Below are positions 1 through 11,500 of a stretch of DNA of 64,000 nt, one piece after another. The notes beneath the pieces are model-generated. The model saw only the letters and a program-made list of their open reading frames with translations. It was not told the DNA's origin and made no database searches. The translations under genes and the position numbers were made by a program. Source of the DNA: Lutraria lutraria (taxonomy: Eukaryota > Mollusca > Bivalvia > Venerida > Mactridae); NCBI GenBank assembly GCA_964023205.1, contig OZ026850.1:1138368-1202367 (forward strand), in the 5' to 3' direction. Position 1 is the stretch's first letter, and the number at the start of each line of letters is the position of its first letter.

Positions 1-344
1 GCGTCTGACAACATGTCTATGAGATTTGGCCAAAGAAAAACATTGTGTAAATATGTTTTAAAGCAAATAAGATATATTTCTTATATTTTACTATCATTAC
101 ATCTAATGTTCTGTATTACTAAATTTAAAACGCTAATGGGGCTTTAATCATGTTTTATGCTCTATGCTGAACATTATTCTCGTATCTAATTAGAAATTTT
201 AAAAAAAGAAGACGAGTCACACGCTGTTCAGTTTTTAGTGGTTTAATTGAAAGATACGGAGTTTTGTTTTTGTAACGTAAAATGTAAAACTCCATGTTTT
301 TCGGGGACATTTGTATTGATCATAGGACACATGCAATTTATATA

Positions 345-516
345 CAGTAACCCATGAAAACCAAACTCTCTGAAAACCGGAATTCCCAGAAAATCGAACA
401 ATTTCCAAGTCCCATTTTTTTCGTTTTTTTTATCAAAAGTTCTGTGAAAAACGGAATTTTCAGAAAACCGGACTTGGCCCAGTCCAGAAGGGGTCCGGTT
501 TTGACGGGTTTTACTG
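345..516. mobile_element. MITE-like element, CCGGTTTTC family
   Basis: Ends CAGTAACCC... and ...GGGTTTTACTG are inverted, with CCGGTTTT-type subterminal motifs (GGTCCGGTTTTGACGGG on the right). Relatives are at 1370-1459, 55945-56064 and 60120-60280. Terminal CAGT suggests a Tc1/pogo-type origin; no transposase is present. Confidence 0.65.
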
Positions 517-861
517 AATATATAGTACATGTTCTGATGTTTATCATTTTAAAATTTCGTTTGTTTTCTAAGCATACTTAAATTGTACATATCCAATCAT
601 ATCGTCTTTGACTTTCACTAATCATATTTTGGAGTCGTCGGGGGGGGGGGGGGGATGTTGTTAGGTGAAAGTTATGCCGTTGTAGCAAATGATGTACAAA
701 TAATGATGTTTTGTCTTTTCTATTACGACATTTATCTAATATGGCGTTATTGATCAATTCAGACAAGAGTTGTATTTGACATAACAAGCCATTAGAACTT
801 AACCATAACCAATGAAGTAGGTTACAGTGACATCATAAGATAGTTGTTCAAGAATCACTGG

Positions 862-1017
862 TACAGTACAACCTCTCAAGAGCAGTCCTCTCTTGAGCAA
901 CAATCTCCCTCCAACGACAGCATGTTTTTCCAGCTGCGCGATTTAACCTCAGCCTCTCAATAACAACATATTTGTTGTTATTCCCAAAGGGTGTTGCTTT
1001 TGACAGGTTGTTCTGTA
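862..1017. mobile_element. MITE-like element, CAGTACAACCTCT family
   Basis: Left end TACAGTACAACCTCTC, right end inverted (ACAGGTTGTTCTGTA), with internal GAGCAACAACCTC-like motifs. Related copies: 17115-17361, 35447-35602 and 62754-62932. Confidence 0.65.
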
Positions 1018-1369
1018 TAGATAGATAAAGTCGTTTTTTTCTACAGATAATCAGAAATACGTACAAAATCACGTTAGAACCATTGTCTGTTTGAATTCCA
1101 TTCAGACAGTTTGTGGAATGTACATTTTAGACATGTTAGTGTAACCTCCCTTGGCAGTGAATTCATACACTTTTATCATCACTCAGATGCTGATGTAAAT
1201 AAGGAAACTGTCTTAAATTTACACTGGTTCCCGTTCCATGTTGCATTGCATTGCAAGGTATCTGTACAGCCAGTCAACGGGAACCATGGGAGTTTATCTT
1301 GAATTCTGCTAAATTGATGAAAACTATAAGCGCTGAAAATTTCCCATTGTGATAACCAATGGGAAATTC

Positions 1370-1459
1370 CCGAAAAGCCGGACACTTTGAAAGCCGGAAT
1401 ATTTAGAAAATTGGACTTTTGGCACCGCCAGGAAAGGTCCGGTTGCTGGAGTTCACTGC
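1370..1459. mobile_element. Fragment of the CCGGTTTTC MITE family
   Basis: Contains AAAGCCGGAATATTTAGAAAA and GGAAAGGTCCGGTTG and ends near TTCACTG, matching parts of the element at 345-516. Confidence 0.45.
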
Positions 1460-1540
1460 TAATGTGGTCGTATTCATATAACTAACTGCAAAATGTATTT
1501 TGTTAATTGAAACAAATTGGGACACTTACAATTCGTAGTA

Positions 1541-2967
1541 CTTTTGTAATAAAATCACTCACAATATATTGTATACCACTCGTAAATGCTTCAGCATGCA
1601 ATGTTTTCAATAATGAAAAATTTACGCGCGTAATGACATGGCGCAGGCAGATCAAGCGTTCGTTGAGAGCGACGTCGTTAACAATAAGCATTCCCGTCAT
1701 ACACAGCGCGCTTAATATCCAACGTCGCTACTAGGGAGAAGTCTTTGCGTTTATTTTTTGCTATATTGAAAAGAAAATTTATGGCATAAGAAAGATTTTC
1801 ATAAGTTTGTGTCGCCGCCGAATTCTGGATCTTACACGGTTATAAAATCAGGGATTTGTCCGCCGATTTTGCCATGAGCCATTATCCTTCAACCATGCAA
1901 GGGAAACGTATCACCGTATACGTTAATGGTGATCCTTTCATGACAGGAAAATCCGTGACTTTAAACCAACATCAGATTCCACAATTCGACAAATTCTGTT
2001 CTTTCCTTACCGAGCGGGTACCGAACAGGACCGGCGGTTGTTACCGGCGCCTTTATACCACGGCAGGAGAGGAGATACGAAATCTTAGTGAAATTGAAAG
2101 CGGGGCCGAAATTGTTGCTTCTGCGAGAGAATATCGGCGACTACGGTATGTACATTCATTGAAAGATCAGAAAGTTAACTATTTCTGAGTATTAGTCTAT
2201 TCTAATGTGAATGGCAGCTTCGTTGTTGCTCGATTAAAATTGTTGGCAGTCCGAGTTCTTCTATCAATGATAAAATGTAAACTGTTGGCTATTTTTATGG
2301 GAAAACTTTTTCGTGAAAAAACTGTTTTACTGTCATGAAAATGTTTTATCGTCCACTAAAAAAGGGTTAGGGTTTCATTTATTGTCGGAAAAATTTTATC
2401 ATGAAAAGTCATTAAATTTTCGTTGGTTTTTCGTGAAAATCTGGTAGATTTTAGCGAAAATCATCTTATTATCTTACACAGATATATAGCACCATAGATT
2501 TTGACCTAGTTCATGGAGTACTTTAAAAATATAATATATCTAGGGCACAATTAACTCCGGAGTTATCAAGCAGAAGAATACATGATGTGTTTTAAGATTC
2601 ATACGGTAATATACGCATGTACCCGTAGTAATTTATCTGTGGTATAAAATGTACGAATAAGACTGATCGATTAATTGATTTACAAAAATGTATTTACTTT
2701 TAAATAAAGAAGTACAAATATTTTTTTCATTTACCACTCCTTGACAAAATATATATTATGTTACAAATAAATCAAATACGATGTATGTGCCTAATGGTTA
2801 TAAAATTAAGATAGTCGAATCTTGTCATAAGTAAGTCGTGCCTTGTCATTAGTCAGTCGTACCTTGTCATGGGTAAGTCGTACCTTGTTCCTGGTAAGTC
2901 GTACCATGTCACTGGTAAGTCGTACCTTGTCATTAGTCAGTCGTACATTACCATTGGTAAGTTGTAC
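1541..2967 (+). repeat. Segmental tandem duplication, unit 1
   Basis: This unit and the next (2968-4990) share the same order of landmarks: a TTGTAATAAAATCACTCAC start, the GCGCAGGCAG stretch, a promoter-proximal block, a DCX first exon, a post-exon AT-rich block and a 20-bp minisatellite. The junction lies just after the minisatellite of unit 1, where the start sequence recurs. By hand comparison, non-coding flanks differ at roughly 5-7% of positions apart from indels. Confidence 0.85.
1874..2145 (+). CDS. Candidate alternative first exon A: DCX domain 1 (partial gene)
   Basis: From ATG 1874 an open frame encodes 90 residues plus two bases of a split codon, ending at a CTACG|GTATGT donor. 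It contains TVYVNGDPF, the typical DCX opening strand (compare VxxNGD in DCX proteins), then RRLYTT, EIRNLSEIESG and IVAS, in the usual DCX order. The frame reads on to a stop at 2188 if not spliced. The donor lies at the same residue and phase as in the main first exon, so splicing to 22115 would give a RRLRYQEI junction. Compared with the sister copy, a 2-base insertion near 1834 breaks the frame upstream of this ATG, so ATG 1874 is the only plausible start. It could instead be a decayed exon with no transcript. Confidence 0.6.
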
Positions 2968-3856
2968 TTCTTGTAATAAAATCACTCACAATATATTGTA
3001 TATCACTCGTAAGTGCTTCAGCATGCAATGTTTTCAATAATGAAATATTTACGCGCGTGTAATGACATGGCGCAGGCAGATTGCCCGAACTTCGTATTGT
3101 GTAATATATATAGCAGTAATCACGATTTTATCTACAAAAAGGGGGTAAAGTCGGGTAGTTTAATCAACGGTTTAAACTTAATGATAGCTAAGATTACTAT
3201 AAAAGGATAGATTAAACGTTTTCTTGGCTTTATATAGGTTGGCCTACCTATTGTTAAAGATTTCCATCTTTGCCAAAAAATTTGCTTTGGATAAAGATTG
3301 CGAATTTTAGCCATATTTGAGTGATTTTTGGATTCGTTCGGTCGCGGGTGCTATCAAACATTAATTTATAATCTGTGTTAGTTGAATTTGAAATATAGTT
3401 CACTCAATCGATAAAGGAGTTGAGAGTTTTGTGGAAGGAGAGTATAAAACTGTTTAGAATTCAGCACTGGATTTTTGTATAGCGGAATACGTTTATTTAT
3501 ATTTACCTTTAAAACATATTCAATGAATGAATTGAATGCTTTACATGTAATATAAGTAAAGTGTTATTATAAACGAGTGAATAGACTCAGTGTTGCATGC
3601 GAATTATTCCAAAAAGCGCACGAACGGCAAACGAAATCAAGCGTTTGTTGACAGCGACGACGTTAACAATAGGCCTTCCCGTCATACACAGCGCGCTTAA
3701 TATCCAACGTCGCTACTAAGGTGAAGTCTTTACGTTTATTCTTTGCCATCTTGAAAAGAAAATTTATGGCATAACAAAGATTTTCACAAGTTTGTGTCGC
3801 CGCCGAATTCTGGATCTTACGGTTACAAAATCAGGGATTTATCCGCCGATTTTGCC
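2146..3856. other. Region between first exons A and B
   Basis: AT-rich post-exon block, the first minisatellite, the start of unit 2 and its ~555-bp insert. If exon A is used, this is intron. No other gene seen. Confidence 0.6.
2825..2975 (+). repeat. 20-21 bp minisatellite downstream of first exon A
   Basis: About seven units of the type GGTAAGTCGTACCTTGTCAT. Five units contain GTAAGT, a match to the consensus 5' splice donor. A homologous array follows exon B at 4787-4990. Confidence 0.9.
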
Positions 3857-4128
3857 ATGAATCATTATCCTTCAACCATGCAAGGGAAACGTATCACCGT
3901 ATACGTTAATGGTGATCCCTTCATGAAAGGCAAACCCATCACCTTGAACCAACATGTGTTTCCACAATTGGACAGATTCTGTTCTGACCTTACGGAAAAG
4001 ATTCCGAACAGGACCGGCAATCGCTACAGGTATCTTTATACCACAACAGGCAAGGAAATAAAGGATCTTAGTGAAATTGAAACCGGGGACAACATTGTTG
4101 CTTCTACGAAAGGATATCGGCGAATAAA
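3857..4128 (+). CDS. Candidate alternative first exon B: DCX domain 1 (partial gene)
   Basis: Homolog of exon A, 272 nt, ending CGAATAAA|GTATGT. From ATG 3857 it encodes 90 residues plus two bases. DCX landmarks are TVYVNGDPF, RYLYTT, EIKDLSEIETG and IVAS. The donor matches the main first exon (ATAAA|GTAAGT) in residue and phase, and splicing to 22115 would give YRRINYQEI, parallel to FKSINYQEI of the main product. The frame stays open upstream to about 3752, with an N-terminal SPPNSGSYGY-like stretch but no ATG; a GTG stands at 3794, where an ancestral ATG may have been. Unspliced, the frame would run to a stop at 4189. Whether it is transcribed cannot be seen. Confidence 0.6.
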
Positions 4129-4786
4129 GTATGTACATTCATTGAAAGAATTTTTTTTAAGATTAGAAAACTTTACAATTTCTGAGTAATAGTCAATTCT
4201 AATATGAATGGCAGCTTCGTTGTTACTCGATCACCCGAAATTGATGAAAGTGTTGGCAGTCCGAGTTCTTCTATCAATGATAAAACGTAAACTGTTGGTT
4301 ATTTTTATGGGAAAACTGTTTCGTGTAAAAATTGTCTTCCTGTCATGAAAATGTTTTATCGTCCACTTAAAAAGGCTTAATTTTTATATACTGACGGAGT
4401 CTTATCATGAAAAGTTATCAAATTTTCGTGAAAACCTTTTTGTTTTTCATGAAAATTTGGTAGATTTGAGCGAAAATAATCTGATTATCTTACACAGATA
4501 TATACCACCATAGATTTTAACCCAGTTCATGGAGTCCTTTTAAAAATATACATGTAGGGCACATTAAACTCCGGAGTCATCAGGCAGAAGAATACATGAT
4601 GTGTTTTAAGATTATTTATATATGGTATAAAACGTATGAACTTAAGACTGATCGATTAATTGATTTATTTACCAATAAATAAAGAAGTACATTTTTTTTC
4701 ATCTACCACTCCTTGACAAAGTATATGTTATGTTACAAATTAATCAAATACGAAGTATGTGCTTAATGGTTACAAATTAAGATAGT

Positions 4787-4990
4787 CGTACCTCGTCGTA
4801 AGTCAGTCGTATCTTGTCATTGGTGAGTCGTACCTTGTCATTGGTAAGTCGTACATTTTCTCTGGTATGTCGTACCTTGTCATTGGTAAGTTTTTCCCTG
4901 TCACTGGTAAGTCGTTCCTTGTCATTAGTAAGTCGTACCTTGTTGTAATTAGTCGTACCTTGTCATTGGTAAGTCGTACCTTGTTTTTTC
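4787..4990 (+). repeat. 20-21 bp minisatellite downstream of first exon B
   Basis: About ten units related to GGTAAGTCGTACCTTGTCAT, with six GTAAGT, one GTGAGT and one GTATGT. It is the paralog of the array at 2825-2975. Confidence 0.9.
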
Positions 4991-6496
4991 TCACACCTTG
5001 TCGTACATATAATGGTCTAATGATCGTACATATACGTGCGATTTGTAGAACTTGAAAACAGTCCACAATCTTCCACGTTGATACGGACTCTTTATCAAAA
5101 TAAATGTACAGTCCTCGTTATGTCATTCTATAAGCCGATAAGGATGTTTAAAAGAGTATTAAAAACTGGTAGAATATTTTCCTATCATTCAATAACTTCC
5201 AAGTGTAGGAATTGTGAAATGTCAATATATTTGTAGCCTAGCTTGACATATAACAAAAATCGATCTAAATAGTTCAGTGGTAAGTGTACACACAAGCTCG
5301 TTATTTTGAATATGTATATACGAGAATGTATTTAAGCAATCAAAAGAAAATGGCACCTAGTGAACATTATGCATTCATTGTAGGCTTACATTTTATTCAT
5401 TCTGTTAAATTATTCATCCGGTGCTTTAATGCCGTGTATGAATAAGTAATATCGGCTAATAGTTTGTTCATGAATATAACTTGCGGCTCGTAGAAAAGGC
5501 TACATGCAGGTACTGAGAATCGAGGAATAAAGTAAATGGCTTATCGGGTTTGCTCAGCCAACATAGCGAGAGATTGCTAAGAAACATACAGGGTTCGAGA
5601 CAGGGACGGGCCACAATTTTCAGTATCTTTAGTGGTCGATATATTATCCCTCGTTGTTGATCTAAGAATCTAGTAATGAATTGTTCATCTGCGAATTGAA
5701 TGTCACGAAATTCGTGTCAATGATTAGGCGTAAAGTAAGTGTTTGTTTCTTGTCAGAAAAGTGCGTATTTCTCAGTTACGGAAATATATCCGAGTACTTT
5801 TGATAAAATAATTTCTGAATGCTAGAAGTTATCAAATACATCGAATGTTAAAAGAAATAGGGTCAAATTTCACAGAACATCCTCTCAAATATTATGACCA
5901 GATCTCAATTTCAGACCGAGTCTGAATATAATTCCTCAGTATATAAACTTCACAATCAAACTACTCCAGTATAAAGACCGGTTTATTTTGGGTCCAAAAG
6001 ATGGTATCTTTGTTGGGGTTTTATCGTAATCTATTAACTCGTGGGGTCACATTAAGCTCTGTTATATGGTGGTATGTACAATAATGTTATTGGTTGCATT
6101 GTGTTAAAAACATATGTGTATATTATTTGTTAATGTGCTAATTTGTTATAGGTCTGTTGAAAAGAATTGATCATGACGCGTGTATATATATGTTCATTTT
6201 CGATGTGAAGTTAATTAATTTACAGCAACCTGCCAAATTCCCACGCATTCAATTATGTATGCTTTTTTTGTTTAAGAAATAATCACAAATTCGTTGCCAT
6301 GGTTACACTATACATTCAGCCAAATAACAATAAATCAGTAAGGCGACTGTGAAACACATGTGAGAATCAATAAGCAATATATCTAACTATTAGCATGTGT
6401 TTTTCTGCAAGGTACGTATGTATGGCATATGTGTCGCGTGTTAGATTAAATTATTTATTTAGTGAACACATTGATATATTTTATAAATGTCCATCG

Positions 6497-6612
6497 TATG
6501 CAGTGGCGTAGCCAGAAACAAAATTACACCGAGGCACTCTCTAGGGCGGCCCAGGGGTCACACTAGGGTGGGGGAGTATCCGGGGGGCATGCCCCCATTG
6601 GATAAATTTTAC
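6497..6612. mobile_element. GGCGTAGCC-end transposon fragment
   Basis: Begins AGTGGCGTAGCCAGA and includes a GGGGGGCATGCCCCC palindrome, typical of a widespread invertebrate non-autonomous DNA element. The right end is not found. Confidence 0.45.
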
Positions 6613-7065
6613 TGCATCGTCTTTCAAATAAAACCGGATATCAATATTGATGTCAAAAGAAAGTCTAATTACGTTTAACATCTTACTTGCCGAATTGTTC
6701 ATATCTGTATAAGTATCCTGCTAAATTTTACTGTCAGATCTATATATTTTGTTAGTTAGAATTTAAATTAAAACTTACCAGGTATATAGAATACGTTTTC
6801 TGGGACCAATATAAACATATGTGCATGCATATATTGTATATAATTGGTCACAGCTCACTATATAATGTTATAGTAATATTTTCATAAATAATAATCAGGA
6901 GGTTAATTAATATCATGTATTATCGACATTTTTTTCTTGCTACCCGACCTTACAATGTGGATGTTTTACCTTTGCGCGCGCTTTCGCGAGTATATAGGCT
7001 GATAAAAATCACAGAAATCCCTATATACCAACCCTATTTATAATGAGCATGTTACTTGAAAAAAG

Positions 7066-7345
7066 CCACTGGCGTAGCTTCCTTTAGGCACTGTAAAGGC
7101 ACGTGCCTACACTTTTTTCAGACCAATAAAAAAATATATAAATGACAAAAACGTATAAAATGAAGGGGGTATGGGCCGGGAGAATAGAAGATCCAAATAC
7201 CCAGACCCTTCGACCAAATCTGTGTCCCAGAATGCGTCTCCGGCGATCTACAGTGAATTTTTTAGGGGGGGGGGGGGCATATATATAAGTCCCCCTAGAA
7301 ATTATAAGGTGTCTACACATTATTTTAGGGCAAGCTACGCCCCCG
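7066..7345. mobile_element. MITE with GGCGTAGCTT terminal inverted repeats
   Basis: CTGGCGTAGCTT on the left and AAGCTACGCCC on the right face each other over about 280 bp. The interior holds a G-tract (7264-7277). Related ends occur at 6497. Confidence 0.6.
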
Positions 7346-7697
7346 AAAGTCTTATATATTTATAATTATGGTTGCCAATGTCGCATATATATGAATATTT
7401 GAATGTTAACTTTATAAACATCATTGCAGGCGTTATTATGAAGATGTATAATATACATATATACATGTATAGGGACCTGTATGTATGTATATGCATGATC
7501 ATTTAAAATTTTGTAACTTTCAACAGACTTGCTGTTGAGTTAACTCTTTACCGATGTGGTTGAGTGTCCGCCTACAGTGCTGATTAAGGGTCCTGTCTGG
7601 GTTAAATCGGGAGCTGGTCAACTGGTACCCAATGTCAAGTGGTACCCACTATATTTTGGTCAAGTGGTACCCAATATGAAGTCGATCTCTCTATAGC

Positions 7698-7718
7698 TCC
7701 TATATATATATATATATA
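7698..7718. repeat. AT dinucleotide microsatellite
   Basis: An uninterrupted TA run of about 20 bp. Confidence 0.8.
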
Positions 7719-8056
7719 CTTTCTCTTACTTTATGTATCTGCGATCCTTCCAAAATACATGGCCATTAAGATAAGGTTACTAATATTGATTATTGGTAAA
7801 TTCCATTGCACTAATCACTTTTCTTACTGGTTCGTTTCATTCTTATACGGTATTTATAAATTTACGGGACATATCGACCTCTTTAAACCCTGTGTGATTA
7901 TTTTTGTGTAAATTATATATATTCTTGTGATACATTTACATTCTCTACGATAGTATCATATGATTTCGTGAATTGCTCAAGATAGATTCTAGATAAATAG
8001 TTTAAGTACTCTCTGTTAAAATTTGTCTTAGGCGAAACGAAAGCGTATAATACGTT

Positions 8057-8167
8057 TGTTTACATCAACCACGTGGTAACTAGGGAAAGCGTGTCAAAGG
8101 TCACGCGATTTAATCCCATAATGCAATTTTCATCATGGTGGAAATAGAGTGTTCCGAAGTTGTTTAC
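8057..8167 (+). promoter_or_regulatory. Possible ciliary-type promoter sites (FOXJ1-like and RFX half X-box)
   Basis: TGTTTAC occurs at 8057-8063 and 8161-8167; this is the reverse complement of the forkhead/FOXJ1 core GTAAACA. Between them TCAACC-ACGT-GGTAAC (8065-8080) carries a perfect right X-box half-site (RGYAAC) and a weak left half. The sites lie 95-205 bp before ATG 8261. FOXJ1 and RFX drive ciliary genes in animals. Short motifs in AT-rich DNA arise by chance, so this is suggestive only. Confidence 0.3.
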
Positions 8168-8260
8168 GCGAGCTTGGAAACGTAAATCAGCGGTGAATTT
8201 GAGTTTGTCAGGGATATATATACTCAAGTGTGTACCAGAAATAAATTGGATTTATAAAAC

Positions 8261-8565
8261 ATGTCAAGATCATATTCACCGCAAGGTTATGTGGCACCGG
8301 ATAATCGAAAACCGAAAAGTACCAGAAAATGTATGTTTTTCAAGAATGGTGATGAACGTTTCAGAGGATCAGAGATTCGTATTTCGAATAGAATCAAAAC
8401 TTTTGATGGTTTAAAAGACGATCTGACAGTATCGTTACTAAAAAATGGAGGTTGTGTTAGAAATATTTTCACACCTGTTGGTGGAACTAGAATTAGAAAT
8501 CTGGAAGATTTTAAAGATGGCCAACATTACGTAGCTTCAATAAACGATAAATTTAAATCGATAAA
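8261..8565 (+). CDS. Main gene exon 1: DCX domain 1
   Basis: ATG 8261 lies in AAAACATGT, with no earlier in-frame ATG in the near leader. It encodes residues 1-101 plus two bases, then donor ATAAA|GTAAGT. Residues 1-21 are a basic Ser/Pro leader. DCX1 opens at MFFKNGD (residues 25-31) and continues with a VRNIFTP strand, TRIRNLEDF and HYVAS, matching the vertebrate DCDC2 pattern VRNIYTP / HRIRKLDQI / NYVAG. The split codon with exon 2 gives Asn in INYQEI. Reading past the donor meets TAA at once, which supports splicing. Confidence 0.85.
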
Positions 8566-11500
8566 GTAAGTATTTCATTCTAAAAAATCTTGTATCAATG
8601 CATAGGGGCTCTCCCCTTTTTATCCTAATTAAATTAACTGACATAGAAGTTGCCCAGTTCATGGGGAAAAACACTGTAATATTGTATACTTACCGAAAAA
8701 CAAAAATTTGGAAACACATGTTTTCGCATTATATCCTTGTTTGACGGCCCGGTTGTCAATACCGTAAACAACTAAAAATGCCTTATATGCAACAAATATA
8801 AATAAATACAGAACTTGCATTTATTTTTCAAAAATTAATTTATTGCTAGTAATTTCAATGCACTTATGGTCAATTTGTTCTCAAAATAACGAATAACAGA
8901 CCTATAATTTAGTATTTATAAACAAACATGGTGACAAGAGACCGCCATTACATAAGATGAACCCATTTTTGATACCTCCAAAATTGAAGAGTAATTAATA
9001 TAGAGACAGTTCAAAAGTACTTTTGGTACAACACAGAATTATGAGAAAACCTTGTTTGGTGAATATGATCAAAGACCTATCGATAGGTCTTTCATATGAT
9101 CATACCCACTTTGCTTAATCATAATACAATCAATATTTTATGATGCGTAAATATGCTAGCCAAAATGACGGAAACGTTTGGCTTTAAACTTATGGACGTG
9201 TTATATCAATGCATGAGCTTGGTTCAGAAATTCATGCATATTAAAACAATAATATAGACCTGTAAGAAAAATGACCAAGACTAAATATAAAGTCTTGCCG
9301 CGACAATTTCCTTTCACACTTTATGAAAGTTTATCAGACATAATCCATTCTCTTACATCTATAGGACACCTTTTCTTGTAGTGATAATGCAAATTTCCTG
9401 ACAATAAAAATAAGTTTGTTTGGTGACCGTGTGCTCCGAACCAGAACTTTAGCGCTAGGTATGTAGCCAGGTAGGGATTTCTTTTTTACAGTACTATATA
9501 ATAACAGTAAAAAAAAAAATGCCAAAAAGAGATTTTGAGTGCAAGGATTTTGATGAATCCTTCCGAGCACTCCAAACAAACTCATATTTATTTTCAGCCT
9601 ATAATTAAAGTCAACACAAGTAAATTTTATATCAGCTAAGTATTGCAACAATACACAACCTAAACAAAATTTTGAGAGTTTAAATGAAAAAAAAACTACA
9701 AAAATAACTGGCTGTCTAATGAGAAATAAATGATCTTGTGTTGATATTTTTTAAGTATCTGTCATTTATTATAAGTGTTGAATCAGTCACAGGTTTTAAC
9801 TTTTAAGGACCTGTACTTCACTACATGTTGAGAGAATTGAATATATATAGTATATAATAAACTCATAAATAATGGGAAAAGTTGAAAACTATATCATAAA
9901 CGGTGATAATAGCTGAATTTAAACCACTCCGTCTTGCTTATATAGCCTTCATGTTAAGTATTCATAAATACATACTAGCTCATAAATTAAATATAGATTT
10001 ATGAAATACATAGAAGTATTTGAATTGATATGAGACTTTTCCCCAACCATGATTTTGGTGTATGTGTAATTATTATACTTAAATGTACAGTATAGTTTCA
10101 ATTCTAGGCAAGGCAAAAAAAAAATTGTATGTTTCTTGTTACTTGACTTGCCCTAATTTTTTCCGGCAACCCTGATCTGTTTATTAGGCTGAAGAATGGT
10201 ACATTACATTCACTTTCTCACTTTTTTTCTTCTTCACACACTTTTCCAGAGCCAAAATAAGAAAACTCACGACCTACCAGTGTTCAAACTAATTTTTCTA
10301 AAGCACTGCTACCACTAGCCCAAACTGTATATGGACTATTGAAATTAAAAAAATTATCACTAGCCCAAGTACACAATTTTTAGAAAGTTCACTTGCCCGT
10401 TAAGAAATGTAATAGCCACGGGGCTGTGGGCTAGTATGTTAGTGTGAAGACTGACCTACCTACCCCATTTTTTATGAGCATGTAACCAGAAACAAACATT
10501 AACATTTGTTTTGCCTAAACATAACTTAGATCGGTGTAACACTAAACTGCTCTTGATAATTCAAATAGTTAATTTTACTGATTTATCAGCGTGGAAATTA
10601 TCATCATAAATGTAATACATAGAATGTTTGTTTTAATATAAATATCGATACATATTTGTTCATTTTAAGTTGTAAATTTCTTGATGTGTAGCCAATTAAT
10701 GATAGAAGCCTTGGCTTAACATGTCATCTTAGATTTAATAGGTAGAACAAATGGATTAAGAATTAGATGGCTGCCAATAGTTCAACTCTTGTATTTTGAA
10801 TGATTTTTTTTTTGGTAAACATTTCTTGCCTTGAAAAATTATGAGTAACTCTGTTGGCTTTGAAAGTTCTGTCCTCAGTGTGACATATATATGTACAGTG
10901 TACAAGAAGACGTTGTACTCTAGTGAAATAGATTTTGTATTTTGTACCCGGAACATACCTAAATGTTCTAGTTTTATGTACTATACATATGACTCTATGA
11001 GTCTGATGAGTAACACCATTTTAGTAGATTGTGATAAATTCTAACCCGACCCTCTCTTTTGATCAGTAAGTAAGTAAGTGTAAGATGCTGGGCTTAACAA
11101 ATTCACGCGCCTGCTTGCTCGTAATTACGTGCAGAAATTGACTCAGGACGAGCTGAACTTGCAGTATTTAGATCTAGTTAAAATTCGAAGCTGGTTATTA
11201 CTGTGTTGGAAAAAGTAGCTTAAAAAATTGTTTAAACCTGAAATATGCTTGGTTTATCAGCTTCATTGTTGAAAAACACTAAATTTTGTAAAATTAAGTA
11301 TTAAATTTTCTTTTTAACTCACATAAAGTGTTTTACTGTAAGCAAAGGATTAAACAAATTCAACTTGCTTTAAATACCATGCATAATTTTAACACTCCGT
11401 TAGAGTATTTTAAGAAACAACCTTGAAAATTACGTAGAATAAGGTAATTTGTGCAAGTCACTTTTGTAAATTTAATCAATTTTGTTGATCTGTTACATTA

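Larger units (their letters stand above)
1..1873. other. Upstream DNA without a supported gene
   Basis: Holds three MITE-like pieces, a G-tract at 638-654 and the start of duplication unit 1. From 1641 to 1873 the sequence is close to 3637-3856 of unit 2 and may contain the promoter and leader of first exon A. No exon with clear splice sites was seen. Confidence 0.6.
2968..4990 (+). repeat. Segmental tandem duplication, unit 2 (with a ~555-bp insert)
   Basis: Second copy of the unit at 1541-2967. Homology is interrupted after GCGCAGGCAGAT near 3080 and resumes at ATCAAGCGTTTG near 3637. The intervening ~555 bp have no counterpart in unit 1, so they were inserted here or deleted there. I see no clear terminal repeats on the insert. 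Confidence 0.8.
4129..8260. other. Region between first exon B and the main first exon
   Basis: Contains the second minisatellite, two GGCGTAGC-end elements and a TA microsatellite. 4991-6490 is plain AT-rich DNA in which I see no gene. The last 200 bp hold the possible promoter motifs. Confidence 0.6.

Noticed and set aside
2146..2188. Extension of DCX exon A to a stop at 2188
   Set aside because: The extension starts at a strong GTATGT donor at the same place as in the two sister exons, so it is probably intron read-through. A single-exon transcript is not excluded.
3081..3637. Insert in duplication unit 2 considered as a transposon
   Set aside because: The ends share only a few weakly inverted bases and no target duplication is evident, so the mechanism cannot be named.
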